37,259 bases of DNA from JAUWZS01 sp964423085 (GTDB lineage Archaea > Aenigmatarchaeota > Aenigmatarchaeia > CG10238-14 > SCSR01): the NCBI GenBank assembly GCA_964423085.1, contig CAYRDB010000003.1, positions 1-37,259 on the forward strand. The letters are read 5' to 3'. How positions within the stretch are numbered: position 1 is the first letter of the stretch; every line of letters starts with the position of its first letter. The translations under genes were made by a program, and so were the position numbers. Under the pieces are notes generated by a model that was not told the DNA's origin, did no database searches, and saw only the letters and a program-made list of their open reading frames with translations. Shown one piece after another: positions 7,670 through 14,942 of this stretch.

Positions 7670-9427
7670 TCACATCTGCTCCATTATCATGGAGATGACG
7701 CGCTGCGGATAATTATAGTACATCGTTATCACCTTGTTCACATTCTCAAAGTCCTTGATATTCTTGTCCTGCATCCACTTGAGAACAAGCATCCTTCTCT
7801 GAAGTTCGTCCTGTATTTCCTTCTCCTTCATGCCGGTTCTTTCCATTATCTTTTTCAGCATAATGCTCTTCTCTGCAGAATCGAACTTGTCGTTCGCAGA
7901 GTTCCACTTGAAGACGGAGTTGACAAGAGGCTTTTTGCTGTCGCTGTCAAACTCTATCATCTCGACAACCTCGCTTGTCCTCCTAACGAACTTGTTTTTG
8001 TACTTCATTCTTGCCAGGAAGACCATCAAATCCAGGCTGCCTATGAGTCCAGGCGGAAGGGATATCGGCTGCGTTGTAAGCCTGTCCATAAGCTTAGGCA
8101 TGTTCTCTGCGTGTATGGTGGCTAGCGACGGGTGGCCAGTAGCCATCTGCTGGAATAGTATGTACGCCTCCCTGCCTCTTACTTCGCCCACTATGATGTA
8201 GTCCGGCCTCTGTCTGAAGCTTTCTTTCAACAGGTCGAACAAATCCACACCCCCCTTCTCTCCGGAGCCGGCGTCGTCTATGCTTGTCCTTGCTACAGTG
8301 GGTACCCAGTGCGGATGCGGAAGCTTGAGCTCGGCCGTGTCCTCTATGCTGACAATCTTCTTGTCAGGCCTTATGAACAATGACAGAACGTTCAGCAGAG
8401 ACGTCTTTCCTGACGCTGTGCCTCCTGAAACAAGTATGCTCGCGCCGTTGTCTATCACAAACCAGAGGTATGCCATGGTCTTGATGTCTATGGTGTTGTA
8501 CTCCAATATGTGGACTGGAGTAAGCGGCTTGCTCGTGAACTTTCTTATTGTGAAATTGCTTCCCCTCCTAGCTATGTCAGTGGCCAGTGTGGCCTGAAGC
8601 CTGCTCCCATCTGGAAGGGATCCGTCTATGAGAGGCTCTGCAACCGATATTGTCTTGCCACAAAGCTGCGAAAGCCTTGTTATAAAAGAGTCGAGCTTTA
8701 GGTCGTTGTCGAAAGACACGTTTGTGCTCAGGGAGCCCAGCGAAGAGTTTCGATGGAATACGAATATCGGTATGTTCACGCCGTCGCAGCTTATGTCCTC
8801 TATGTTCTCGTCCCGCATGAGCGGCTCTATCTGGCCCATGCCTACAAAATCCCTCTCGATATAGTACTTGAGCACCTGCTTCTCGGACTCGTTAATCCTA
8901 AATCCGAAATAGTCCACAAGCTCGTCCATCTGCTTGTGAAGATACCCCAAAGATTCGAACTTTTTCAGCTTTGAAAAGTCAACATCAAGCCTCTGTTCCA
9001 GAAGGTCTTTTATCTTCACAAGTATCTCGCTCAGTTTTGGGGACAGCTCAGGTTCGCTGAGAGAGTACACGTACTTGTGAGCCTTGTCGTCCCAGTATAT
9101 CCTGGCGTACGCGAAAACCGGCTCGCCTTTCTTCGGTTTTGAAGGTATCAGCGGGTACACTATGTCCTGCAGCCTCTCCTCTTCTTCCTCCATTTTGGAC
9201 AGGTGGACGCCTTTGAACTTCATAGTAGGAAGGGCTATTCCCTTTTCAGATATTAGAGCTTCCGCAGTACCGGAGAACTTTTGAACGGCCGGTTCCTGAG
9301 AAGTCTGGACAGCGGCAATAGGCGGCTGCTCCACCACCTTCACTGGGAGGGGCTGCCTGGATACTGTCTTCTGGTTAAGCACCTTGTACCCCTTCACCAA
9401 TTTTGTCAAAACTACTTTGCCTATCAT
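7670..9427 (-). CDS. Type II/IV secretion system ATPase (TadA/ArlI-like)
   Basis: Hexameric assembly ATPase that powers filament subunit insertion, 585 aa. The N-terminal 170 residues are variable and partly charged. The GSPII_E core shows Walker A GGTASGKT at 335-342, the Asp box SIEDTAEL near 360-366, Walker B DYIIVGEVRGRE at 409-420 and the His box GHPSLATIHAE at 431-441. A helical C-terminal extension of about 100 residues follows. ATG at 9427 overlaps the TGA of the upstream pilin-like gene. With the two separate F-domain proteins downstream, it looks closer to CpaF/TadA-type ATPases of Epd/Tad loci than to the archaellum motor, but subfamily placement needs a tree. Confidence 0.93.
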   Translation of the reverse strand: MIGKVVLTKLVKGYKVLNQKTVSRQPLPVKVVEQPPIAAVQTSQEPAVQKFSGTAEALISEKGIALPTMKFKGVHLSKMEEEEERLQDIVYPLIPSKPKKGEPVFAYARIYWDDKAHKYVYSLSEPELSPKLSEILVKIKDLLEQRLDVDFSKLKKFESLGYLHKQMDELVDYFGFRINESEKQVLKYYIERDFVGMGQIEPLMRDENIEDISCDGVNIPIFVFHRNSSLGSLSTNVSFDNDLKLDSFITRLSQLCGKTISVAEPLIDGSLPDGSRLQATLATDIARRGSNFTIRKFTSKPLTPVHILEYNTIDIKTMAYLWFVIDNGASILVSGGTASGKTSLLNVLSLFIRPDKKIVSIEDTAELKLPHPHWVPTVARTSIDDAGSGEKGGVDLFDLLKESFRQRPDYIIVGEVRGREAYILFQQMATGHPSLATIHAENMPKLMDRLTTQPISLPPGLIGSLDLMVFLARMKYKNKFVRRTSEVVEMIEFDSDSKKPLVNSVFKWNSANDKFDSAEKSIMLKKIMERTGMKEKEIQDELQRRMLVLKWMQDKNIKDFENVNKVITMYYNYPQRVISMIMEQM

Positions 9428-9855
9428 CTAATCTCTAATTTATTTTGTATTCTGTCGTATGTTAAATTTATTGGTTGCACAGAAGGAGCAGACCCTTCTA
9501 TCGAATCGAATGTGTAATTGAGGTTGTTTATTGAAGATATCATCCCTCTCTCCGGAGGAACTGTCTCCACAGCCAACCCGCTCTGATTCAGGCTGAACTC
9601 GAGAAGGTATCCAGCTGTCCTGTCGCTTATTTTCACTATGTTCTCCACAGAGCCGCACTGGTGGCATCCGTTGACCGAAGCAACAACCATTGATGAAAAA
9701 TAGCCGTTAATCATTTCGATTGATATGTCAGCAGCGTCCCTGCGCATAGTCTCGTACTGGTTCGTGTAGAAGGATCCTATGCCTATGAAAAGGCCTATGC
9801 CTATTATGAAGAACAGTATGAACTGTATTATGTAGGACTGGCCTTTCTGTTTCAT
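9424..9855 (-). CDS. Small pilin-like protein
   Basis: A 143-aa protein starting MKQKG then QSYIIQFILFFIIGIGLFIGIG: a very short basic leader, Gly, Gln at +1 and a long hydrophobic helix, which is the class III signal pattern of archaeal pilins. The rest is a small, probably external domain with a CHQC pair (GCHQCGSVE). It overlaps both neighbours by four bases (ATGA), so it is translated together with the pilin-like gene upstream and the ATPase downstream. It is likely a filament subunit or minor pilin. The sequence alone does not say which pilin-like gene encodes the major subunit. Confidence 0.8.
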   Translation of the reverse strand: MKQKGQSYIIQFILFFIIGIGLFIGIGSFYTNQYETMRRDAADISIEMINGYFSSMVVASVNGCHQCGSVENIVKISDRTAGYLLEFSLNQSGLAVETVPPERGMISSINNLNYTFDSIEGSAPSVQPINLTYDRIQNKLEIR

Positions 9856-10520
9856 GAGAAAAGCACCCTTATCTCGGTTATTACTATTGTCTTGCCGTCG
9901 CGGACCTCGGACGTTATCGGACCCCTGGACAAAATAACACTGTTCGAACCCGATGAAAGCTCTCCGCTAGGATTCATCACCAGCCTTATCTGATGGCCCT
10001 TTGTCTCTGTGGACTCGTACAGTGTCCTGAACCACACTCTATACTTTATGTCATAGCCATCCGAAATCGGGCTGGCTTTTGCGCATACTACATAGGAAGG
10101 ATCAATGCCAACATACCCAGACTCTGGAGGGCAGCTGCCTCCCGCAGTCAGAGATATCCAAGATATTCCTGAAGCAGCGTTCTCTATCGCTATGTTGGAT
10201 ACCCTGCCGAAAGATGAAAATTCCAAAGAGTTGTTGTTTGGCGACGACTCGTCCCATTCGTGAAGCAACCATCCGCCCGGAACATCGGATGTGAAAACAT
10301 CTTCGCCTCCGTTCTTCGCTATGAACTCTATCTTCTTTACCAGAGAATTCGTGTTGCCCCTGTCGAAATAACTGTAAGCGCGCTCCATGTTGCTGGTGTC
10401 CTGCTGCTTGACTATTATCGGCATCCCCCACATGTATGCTGTCCCGGCCAAGGCTATGCCCATCATCACTACAAGCACAGCAGATATGACTTCGGACACC
10501 GCTTTTCTTCCGATGCTCAT
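9852..10520 (-). CDS. Archaeal-type pilin (DUF1628-like N-terminus)
   Basis: A 222-aa protein with the N-terminus MSIGRKAVSEVISAVLVVMMGIALAGTAY. It matches the archaeal type IV pilin N-terminal pattern (basic residues, then VSxVIxxxL and a hydrophobic helix); cleavage would fall after Lys-Ala rather than Lys-Gly. The C-terminal part is a beta-rich, probably extracellular domain (RIEF-like strands, RLVMNPSGEL, a final VITEIRVLFS strand). It overlaps the next pilin-like gene by four bases and lies 31 nt after the coiled-coil gene. It is a likely structural subunit of the filament built by the genes downstream. Confidence 0.82.
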   Translation of the reverse strand: MSIGRKAVSEVISAVLVVMMGIALAGTAYMWGMPIIVKQQDTSNMERAYSYFDRGNTNSLVKKIEFIAKNGGEDVFTSDVPGGWLLHEWDESSPNNNSLEFSSFGRVSNIAIENAASGISWISLTAGGSCPPESGYVGIDPSYVVCAKASPISDGYDIKYRVWFRTLYESTETKGHQIRLVMNPSGELSSGSNSVILSRGPITSEVRDGKTIVITEIRVLFS

Positions 10521-10551
10521 AATCTAAATTAGAATCAGGACAATTTAATGC

Positions 10552-11022
10552 TCACATTTGCCTTCTCATTGGCGGAAGCCTGGACGCCATGTACGGCTTT
10601 ACAGGAGGCTTTCTGACTTTTGACATGCTGTCTATGGTCTCCATGACCAGCTCGTTGCTTTCCACTATTTTCTTGTTCCCTTCTATGAGTGCGTCCATTT
10701 TCTTCAGCAGCGGATCCAGATTATTGGAAGAAGCCTCTCCTGCTTCAGCGCCCGCAGACGCCTTTATGAAAGCCAAAAGCTCGTTCAAATCATTTATCAG
10801 TTCGTCCAGCTTTCCAGGAAGCTTTGATATTTCTATCCTCAAAGAATCGTTCGCCTTTGCCAGCTCGTCCACAAGCTGCTGATTCATCCTTACGATGTCA
10901 ACAAGCTGTCCGAAGAACTCCTTCACGTCCACTCCTTTGGTGGACTCCATTTTTTCAAGCCTTCTTTCCAGCCTCCTCATCGGAGATATTGGAATAAGCT
11001 CAAACTCTTCTTCGGACGGCAT
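10552..11022 (-). CDS. Coiled-coil protein heading the filament operon
   Basis: A 156-aa, mostly helical, charged protein of unrecognised family. RRLERRLEKMESTKGVDVKEFF is followed by long heptad-like helices (QQLVDELAKANDSLRIEISK and LDELINDLNELLAFIKA), a small Ala/Ser linker, another helix ending MDSMSKV-like, and a Pro/Arg/Met-rich tail. There is no signal peptide or membrane segment, so it is probably cytoplasmic. A GTGAT ribosome binding site lies just before the ATG. Its place at the head of the operon invites comparison with the cytosolic ArlC/D/E-type motor-associated proteins, but I see no sequence match that would prove this. Confidence 0.6.
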   Translation of the reverse strand: MPSEEEFELIPISPMRRLERRLEKMESTKGVDVKEFFGQLVDIVRMNQQLVDELAKANDSLRIEISKLPGKLDELINDLNELLAFIKASAGAEAGEASSNNLDPLLKKMDALIEGNKKIVESNELVMETIDSMSKVRKPPVKPYMASRLPPMRRQM

Positions 11023-11051
11023 TTTATCACTGAATATATTCTGAACACTGG

Positions 11052-11062
11052 ATATATTAAAT
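11052..11062 (-). promoter_or_regulatory. TATA box for the filament operon
   Basis: On the minus strand TTTAATATATCC lies about 35 bases upstream of the coiled-coil gene's ATG at 11022. That spacing would give a transcript start some 10 bases before the ATG, just ahead of the GTGAT ribosome binding site. No other good TATA element separates the eight genes down to 3985, so this is the probable single promoter. Confidence 0.45.
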
Positions 11063-11099
11063 TTCTCTGGCTGGGTAATAAAGGTTTCCCATGCAGAAA

Positions 11100-12752
11100 T
11101 CAGTATTCAGGCATGCCACCTGGCGGCATGTTTGGCATGCCACCAGCGCCCTTTGAGAGCTTCGTCGCGGATATGACGTCGTCTATCCTCAATATCATCT
11201 CTGCCGCCTCTGAAGCGGACTCCATAGCCTGCGTCTTTACCTTCAGTGGCTCGACCACGCCTATTTTCACAGCGTCCCCGACCCCGCAGTCCTCTATCGA
11301 TACTCCGTAGGTCACATTGCCTTTTTCATGGGCTGCCCTAAGTTCAACCAGAACGTTTATCGGATCCAGGCCTCCGTTCTCTGCGAGCGCCCTCGGTATC
11401 ACTTCCATCGCATCTGCGAACGAAAGTATGGCCAGCTGCTCCCTTCCAGAGAACCCGTCAGCGAACTTCCTTATCCTTCTCGCAATCTCCGCTTCTGGCG
11501 AGCCTGCTCCGTAAACTATCTTTCCGTCCTCCAGTGCGGACGCAACAGCGCCGACAGCATCCTCAACCGAGCGGTCGACCTCGTCGACCACATGGTCAGT
11601 GCTTCCGCGCACCAGTATTGTGACCGCCTTTGGGATTTTGCACTCCCTCACGAATATCATTTCCTCGCCGCCTATCTTCTTCTCCTCGACGACTTTCGAG
11701 TATCCGAGATCCTCCGAATTCAGCTCGTCCAGGCTCGTGACTATCCTCGCGCCTGTAGCTTTTGCAAGCTTCTCCATGTCGGACTTTTTGACGCGCCTTG
11801 CTGCGAGTATGCCCTTCTTTGCCAGAAAGTGCTGGGCAACATCGTCTATCCCCTTCTGCGAGAACAGAACTGTCGCACCGCTTGCTATGACCTTCTCCAC
11901 CATCTGCTTTAGCATGCGCTGCTCCTGCTCGACGAAAGCCTGCATCTGCTCAGGCGAAGTTATCCTGATCTGCGCATCCGTCTCCGTTTCCTTGACTTCC
12001 AATGCAGCGTCTATCAGCGCTATCTTCGCGTCCTTCACGAGCTTCGGCATTCCAGGATGAACGACCTCCTTGTCCATCACTATGCCCTTTATCAGCTCGG
12101 TGTCCTCTGCGGAACCGCCGTGCTTCTTCTCCCTCTTTATGTCGGTTTTGTCTATCGATATTTTCCCATCTTCCTCTGTTGCAACCTGCTTGACCGCGTC
12201 CACCACTATTTTTGCAAGTATAGGCGTGGCGCGCTCCATGCTCTTGCCGCTCATTGACGTGAGCGCTATCTTCTGCAGCATAGCGTCGTCCTTCAGAGTA
12301 ACTGGGACAGCTATCTCGTTCAAAATCTTCAAGGACTCGTCCCTGGCAAGCTTGAAGCCCCTGGTTATCACTGTCGGGTGTATGTCCTGCTCCAAAAGCT
12401 CGCCCGCTTTCTTCAAAAGCTCTCCCGCAACCACAACCGCTGTCGTGGTGCCGTCGCCGACCTCCTCGTTCTGGGTCTTTGCCACATCCACCATCATCTT
12501 CGCCGCCGGGTGCTCTATCTCCATCTCGTCGAGTATTGTGACCCCGTCGTTCGTTATAACAATGTCCCCTATGGAGTCGACCAGCATCTTGTCCATTCCC
12601 TTAGGACCTAGAGTTGTTCTTACTGCGTCAGCAACTGCCTTTGCCGCCGCTATGTTGCTGCCCTGAGCTCCCTTGCCCTGCTGCCTGAGAGTGCCCTCGG
12701 GCAAAATCAAAATCGGTTGTCCCCCTATGTTTCCCATTGTTGGTTGCGCCAT
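11100..12752 (-). CDS. thsA: Thermosome subunit (group II chaperonin)
   Basis: ATP-driven protein-folding chaperonin of the CCT/TCP-1 family, 550 aa, which is full length. Visible signatures include AAAKAVADAVRTTLGPKGMDKMLVDS, the nucleotide-binding GDGTTTAVV, NGGLDPINVLVELR and the C-terminal Gly/Met-rich GGMPNMPPGGMPEY tail that projects into the cavity. It has a strong ribosome binding site (GGAGGT nine bases before ATG). Only one subunit gene is present here, so the particle could be homo-oligomeric unless a second copy lies elsewhere. It is transcribed from its own promoter and ends 78 nt before the filament operon. Confidence 0.97.
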   Translation of the reverse strand: MAQPTMGNIGGQPILILPEGTLRQQGKGAQGSNIAAAKAVADAVRTTLGPKGMDKMLVDSIGDIVITNDGVTILDEMEIEHPAAKMMVDVAKTQNEEVGDGTTTAVVVAGELLKKAGELLEQDIHPTVITRGFKLARDESLKILNEIAVPVTLKDDAMLQKIALTSMSGKSMERATPILAKIVVDAVKQVATEEDGKISIDKTDIKREKKHGGSAEDTELIKGIVMDKEVVHPGMPKLVKDAKIALIDAALEVKETETDAQIRITSPEQMQAFVEQEQRMLKQMVEKVIASGATVLFSQKGIDDVAQHFLAKKGILAARRVKKSDMEKLAKATGARIVTSLDELNSEDLGYSKVVEEKKIGGEEMIFVRECKIPKAVTILVRGSTDHVVDEVDRSVEDAVGAVASALEDGKIVYGAGSPEAEIARRIRKFADGFSGREQLAILSFADAMEVIPRALAENGGLDPINVLVELRAAHEKGNVTYGVSIEDCGVGDAVKIGVVEPLKVKTQAMESASEAAEMILRIDDVISATKLSKGAGGMPNMPPGGMPEY

Positions 12753-12790
12753 GTAACATCTACCTCCATTTTTTAATTATGTGTATGTGG

Positions 12791-12809
12791 GTATATAAGA
12801 ATTTAAAGA
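12791..12809 (-). promoter_or_regulatory. Thermosome promoter
   Basis: On the minus strand TTTAAATTCTTATATACC includes a TATATA element about 40-45 bases before the thermosome ATG, followed by GGAGGTAGATGTTAC directly before the start. This gives a short leader carrying a strong Shine-Dalgarno sequence. Confidence 0.5.
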
Positions 12810-12877
12810 TTACGGAAGATTTATTTTGATCAATAAATTTTCGTTGTGTCGTTTTGAATATGTTGACAAAACACAAT

Positions 12878-13471
12878 TCAACCAACTATACCACTCAAAA
12901 CTTCGTAAGTTCTCAGCGCGTCTGCGCGATTCACCACTATTATTGTATCTTCGAAACATGAGAAAAACTCGAGCACGTTTATGTTCTGCTCCGCTAATAT
13001 GGAAGCCTGAAGTGCAGCGACTCCAGGAATTGATTGTACGTCGGTAGGTGAATTGAGAACTATAACAGAACAGTTTTCTTGTGAATTGACAATGCTTCGT
13101 TTGTTTTTCCTCAAGGCTTCCTTGAACATATCTTTGTTCACTATAATTATGTGCTTTGACCCAAGGGAAACGCTAGCAACCTTTTTTACTTGTATATCCT
13201 TGTCAGTTACCAGCAGCGAGGCGTTGTCGAAAAGAGTTAAACTGCTTCCCTTCAGCACCTTCATTATCCCCTCCTCCCGCCTGCGCTTGGACTTGGAAAG
13301 CTGATCGGAATACCTCCTTACAGCGCCCTTTATCGCGTACAGCTTCCTTATGCCTAGCTCCTTGCCTATCATCCTAGAAAGCTGGCTGGTGTTGACCAGC
13401 CCCTTCTCAAGGTTGTCGAGCACGTACGGCCTGTTCTTCAGGTACAGCCTCACATCTTCAGCCACTGACAT
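12878..13471 (-). CDS. Putative regulator: N-terminal HTH plus C-terminal ACT-like domain
   Basis: A protein of 197 aa from the ATG at 13471 (a TTG at 13477 would add two residues). Residues 1-75 are helical and basic: NLEKGLVNTSQLSRMIGKELGI looks like a winged helix or HTH, followed by a basic KSKRRREEG linker. The C-terminal half (QSIPGVAALQASILAEQNINVLEFFSCFEDTIIVVNRADA) has the beta-alpha-beta pattern of ACT domains, which commonly bind small ligands such as amino acids. A perfect 18-bp palindrome lies immediately upstream of the start, suggesting autoregulation. It is divergent from a small zinc-ribbon gene. The DNA-binding role is inferred from this arrangement and not from a recognised named family. 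Confidence 0.65.
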   Translation of the reverse strand: MSVAEDVRLYLKNRPYVLDNLEKGLVNTSQLSRMIGKELGIRKLYAIKGAVRRYSDQLSKSKRRREEGIMKVLKGSSLTLFDNASLLVTDKDIQVKKVASVSLGSKHIIIVNKDMFKEALRKNKRSIVNSQENCSVIVLNSPTDVQSIPGVAALQASILAEQNINVLEFFSCFEDTIIVVNRADALRTYEVLSGIVG

Positions 13472-13478
13472 AATCAAG

Positions 13479-13496
13479 ATGTGTCATTTGACACAT
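13479..13496. promoter_or_regulatory. 18-bp palindromic operator candidate
   Basis: ATGTGTCA-TT-TGACACAT is a perfect inverted repeat (8-bp arms, 2-bp spacer) seven bases upstream of the ATG of the HTH/ACT-like gene. A TATA-like CTTAAAT (minus strand) borders it. A protein bound here would cover the transcription start of a leaderless or short-leader message. Confidence 0.6.
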
Positions 13497-13561
13497 TTAA
13501 GTCTTATTTTGTGGCATAAAAACCGGAACAAATAAGCCGTTTTCAAATCATAGATAATGTT

Positions 13562-13816
13562 ATGGAATCGATGGAATTGTACAAAATCGATAAAGAGCTG
13601 CCGTGCCCGGACTGCGGATTGAACCAGTACATCAAGTCTGCGGCAGTAGGCGAGATACTCCAATGCCCGGGTTGCGGGCAGGAAAACGAGATAGTATTCA
13701 TAGGAATGGACGACCATCCCATGAAGGGAAGCCCGTATTCAAACGGAAAGCAGTTATACAAGGATGTTATGCTGAAGCAGCTGGTTCTCGAGGAAAAGGA
13801 CGACTGGGGAGAATAG
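13562..13816 (+). CDS. Small zinc-ribbon protein
   Basis: An 84-aa protein with two knuckles, CPDCG and CPGCG, separated by about 20 residues: a classic zinc ribbon of the kind found in transcription and RNA-associated proteins. The C-terminal third is charged and without recognisable features (KQLVLEEKDDWGE). The start could be ATG at 13562 or at 13571 (MELYKID). The stop abuts the stop of the convergent 69-aa gene with no gap. Function unknown. Confidence 0.75.
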   Translation: MESMELYKIDKELPCPDCGLNQYIKSAAVGEILQCPGCGQENEIVFIGMDDHPMKGSPYSNGKQLYKDVMLKQLVLEEKDDWGE

Positions 13817-14026
13817 TCATTTACCGAACTTTAAATTCTCCACATAGGGCTTTTGCAGTTCCTTCTTCACCTTCTCTATCCACCCTTCCAGAATTATGAC
13901 AGCCTCGGCCAGAGGTATCCCCTCGCCCCTAGTCTTGACCTGGACCTGCATCTTCTTGGTCTTCCTGTCCACCTTCCTCTCGATGGCGAACCCGAACCTC
14001 TGCTCGACTATGTCTTCGTCTGCCAT
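13817..14026 (-). CDS. Small conserved-looking archaeal protein
   Basis: A 69-aa soluble protein with an alternating basic/hydrophobic strand pattern (EQRFGFAIERKVDRKTKKMQVQVK) followed by an amphipathic helix (LAEAVIILEGWIEKVKKEL). I do not recognise the family. It is followed on the other strand by a zinc ribbon and preceded, one base away, by the stop of the alkyltransferase gene, so it is probably the last gene of a GNAT-alkyltransferase-69 aa operon. Codon use matches the neighbours and the tight packing supports a real gene. Confidence 0.65.
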   Translation of the reverse strand: MADEDIVEQRFGFAIERKVDRKTKKMQVQVKTRGEGIPLAEAVIILEGWIEKVKKELQKPYVENLKFGK

Positions 14027-14027
14027 G

Positions 14028-14333
14028 TTATCTACCGAACTTGAACATCACGTTGTCAAGATTGTTTATCTTTCCATTCTTTATATCTATTCCTTCGCTT
14101 CTCAGAATTTTAGCTTTGAGCAAGCTTCCTCGATTGAAGCCGCCCAGCTTTCCGTCCGACCTGACCACTCTGTGACATGGTACATCCGAAGAGCGGTTGC
14201 GATTGCACGCATTGCCAACAGCTCGATAAGCCTTGCTTCCGATATGATTAGCAATAATCATATATGTCGTAACTTTTCCTTTAGGAACTGATTTAATCAC
14301 ATCCCATATCCGCTCGCAGAATTCCATAATCAT
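14028..14333 (-). CDS. ogt: Short O6-alkylguanine-DNA alkyltransferase
   Basis: Suicide repair protein that moves alkyl groups from O6-guanine to its own cysteine. I set the start at ATG 14333, whose ATGA overlaps the stop of the GNAT gene. This gives 101 aa, only the winged-helix DNA-binding and active-site domain. VPCHRVV carries the nucleophile Cys53, so it is not an alkyltransferase-like (ATL) protein with Trp there. SKAYRAVGNAC contains the arginine-finger region. The usual N-terminal domain is absent; the frame is open further upstream but that sequence is the shadow of the GNAT gene. Short forms like this also occur in other small-genome archaea, to my knowledge. Confidence 0.88.
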   Translation of the reverse strand: MIMEFCERIWDVIKSVPKGKVTTYMIIANHIGSKAYRAVGNACNRNRSSDVPCHRVVRSDGKLGGFNRGSLLKAKILRSEGIDIKNGKINNLDNVMFKFGR

Positions 14334-14881
14334 CCTTTGTAGTCCATAACTATCTCGTCTACCAGCTTGCCTTTGAATTGTATCCTGTTCTTCAGCCTGG
14401 CGACCGGCCTGAACCCCATCTTCTTGTAAAGGTTGTAAGCCTTCTTGTTGTGCTCGCACAAGCTGAGCCATATGACCTTTATCGACTTGTCCTTCTTCGT
14501 GATTTCGAATATTTTTTTGAACAGCAAGGTCGCTATGCCCAGTCTCCTATAGTCCTTAGCAACGCTTATACCGATTGAGGCGCAGTGTGAACTTCTTCCT
14601 ATCTCCTTTCTAAAATCTATGCCGCCCACTATGCGGCCGTCCATCTCGGCCACCAGATAATTGCCGGAACCGTTTTTTATTTTTTTCAGAATGCCACCAA
14701 GCCACTCCTTCTCATCTTTCAGGCTCATCTTCTTCGCCATTAATATCGGCGCGTCCTCTTCCACCAGGGAGTTGATATAATCTCTAAGCTCTTTGGCATC
14801 GGACATCTTAGGGTTGCGTATGACAACTGTACTGCCGTCCTTAATTTTGACCTTCACGGGCTCGAAAAATTTCATGTGCAT
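14330..14881 (-). CDS. GNAT family N-acetyltransferase
   Basis: A 183-aa enzyme expected to transfer an acetyl group from acetyl-CoA to an amine. The core shows NYLVAEMDGRIVGGIDF (strand 4), then motif A ISVAKDYRRLGIATLLFKKI with the Q/RxxGxG/A-like pyrophosphate loop, and KAYNLYKKMGFRPVARLKN, the usual motif B region. The substrate cannot be read from the sequence; the small size and motif order resemble RimJ/RimL-like or aminoglycoside-type GNATs. Start options are ATG at 14881 or 14875. It is the first gene of a three-gene operon with the alkyltransferase and the 69-aa protein. Confidence 0.88.
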   Translation of the reverse strand: MHMKFFEPVKVKIKDGSTVVIRNPKMSDAKELRDYINSLVEEDAPILMAKKMSLKDEKEWLGGILKKIKNGSGNYLVAEMDGRIVGGIDFRKEIGRSSHCASIGISVAKDYRRLGIATLLFKKIFEITKKDKSIKVIWLSLCEHNKKAYNLYKKMGFRPVARLKNRIQFKGKLVDEIVMDYKG

Positions 14882-14942
14882 CTAATACCTCTGTATGTGG
14901 TTCTAAAGATAAGATTAATTACATCGCTGCTAAAATAAATTT

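Noticed and set aside
12842..12885. Hairpin after the HTH/ACT-like gene as intrinsic terminator
   Set aside because: The stem (about TTGT and GTTTTG paired with CAAAAC and ACAA) has a bulge and a 10-nt loop and no strong U-run follows; it may be chance in AT-rich DNA.
13817..14026. 69-aa gene as a spurious ORF
   Set aside because: It is packed tightly between two real genes with a sensible hydrophobic pattern and composition, so it was kept as a gene with moderate confidence.
14334..14471. Longer alkyltransferase beginning at 14471
   Set aside because: The extension is the out-of-frame shadow of the GNAT gene; ATGA coupling at 14333 explains the start.
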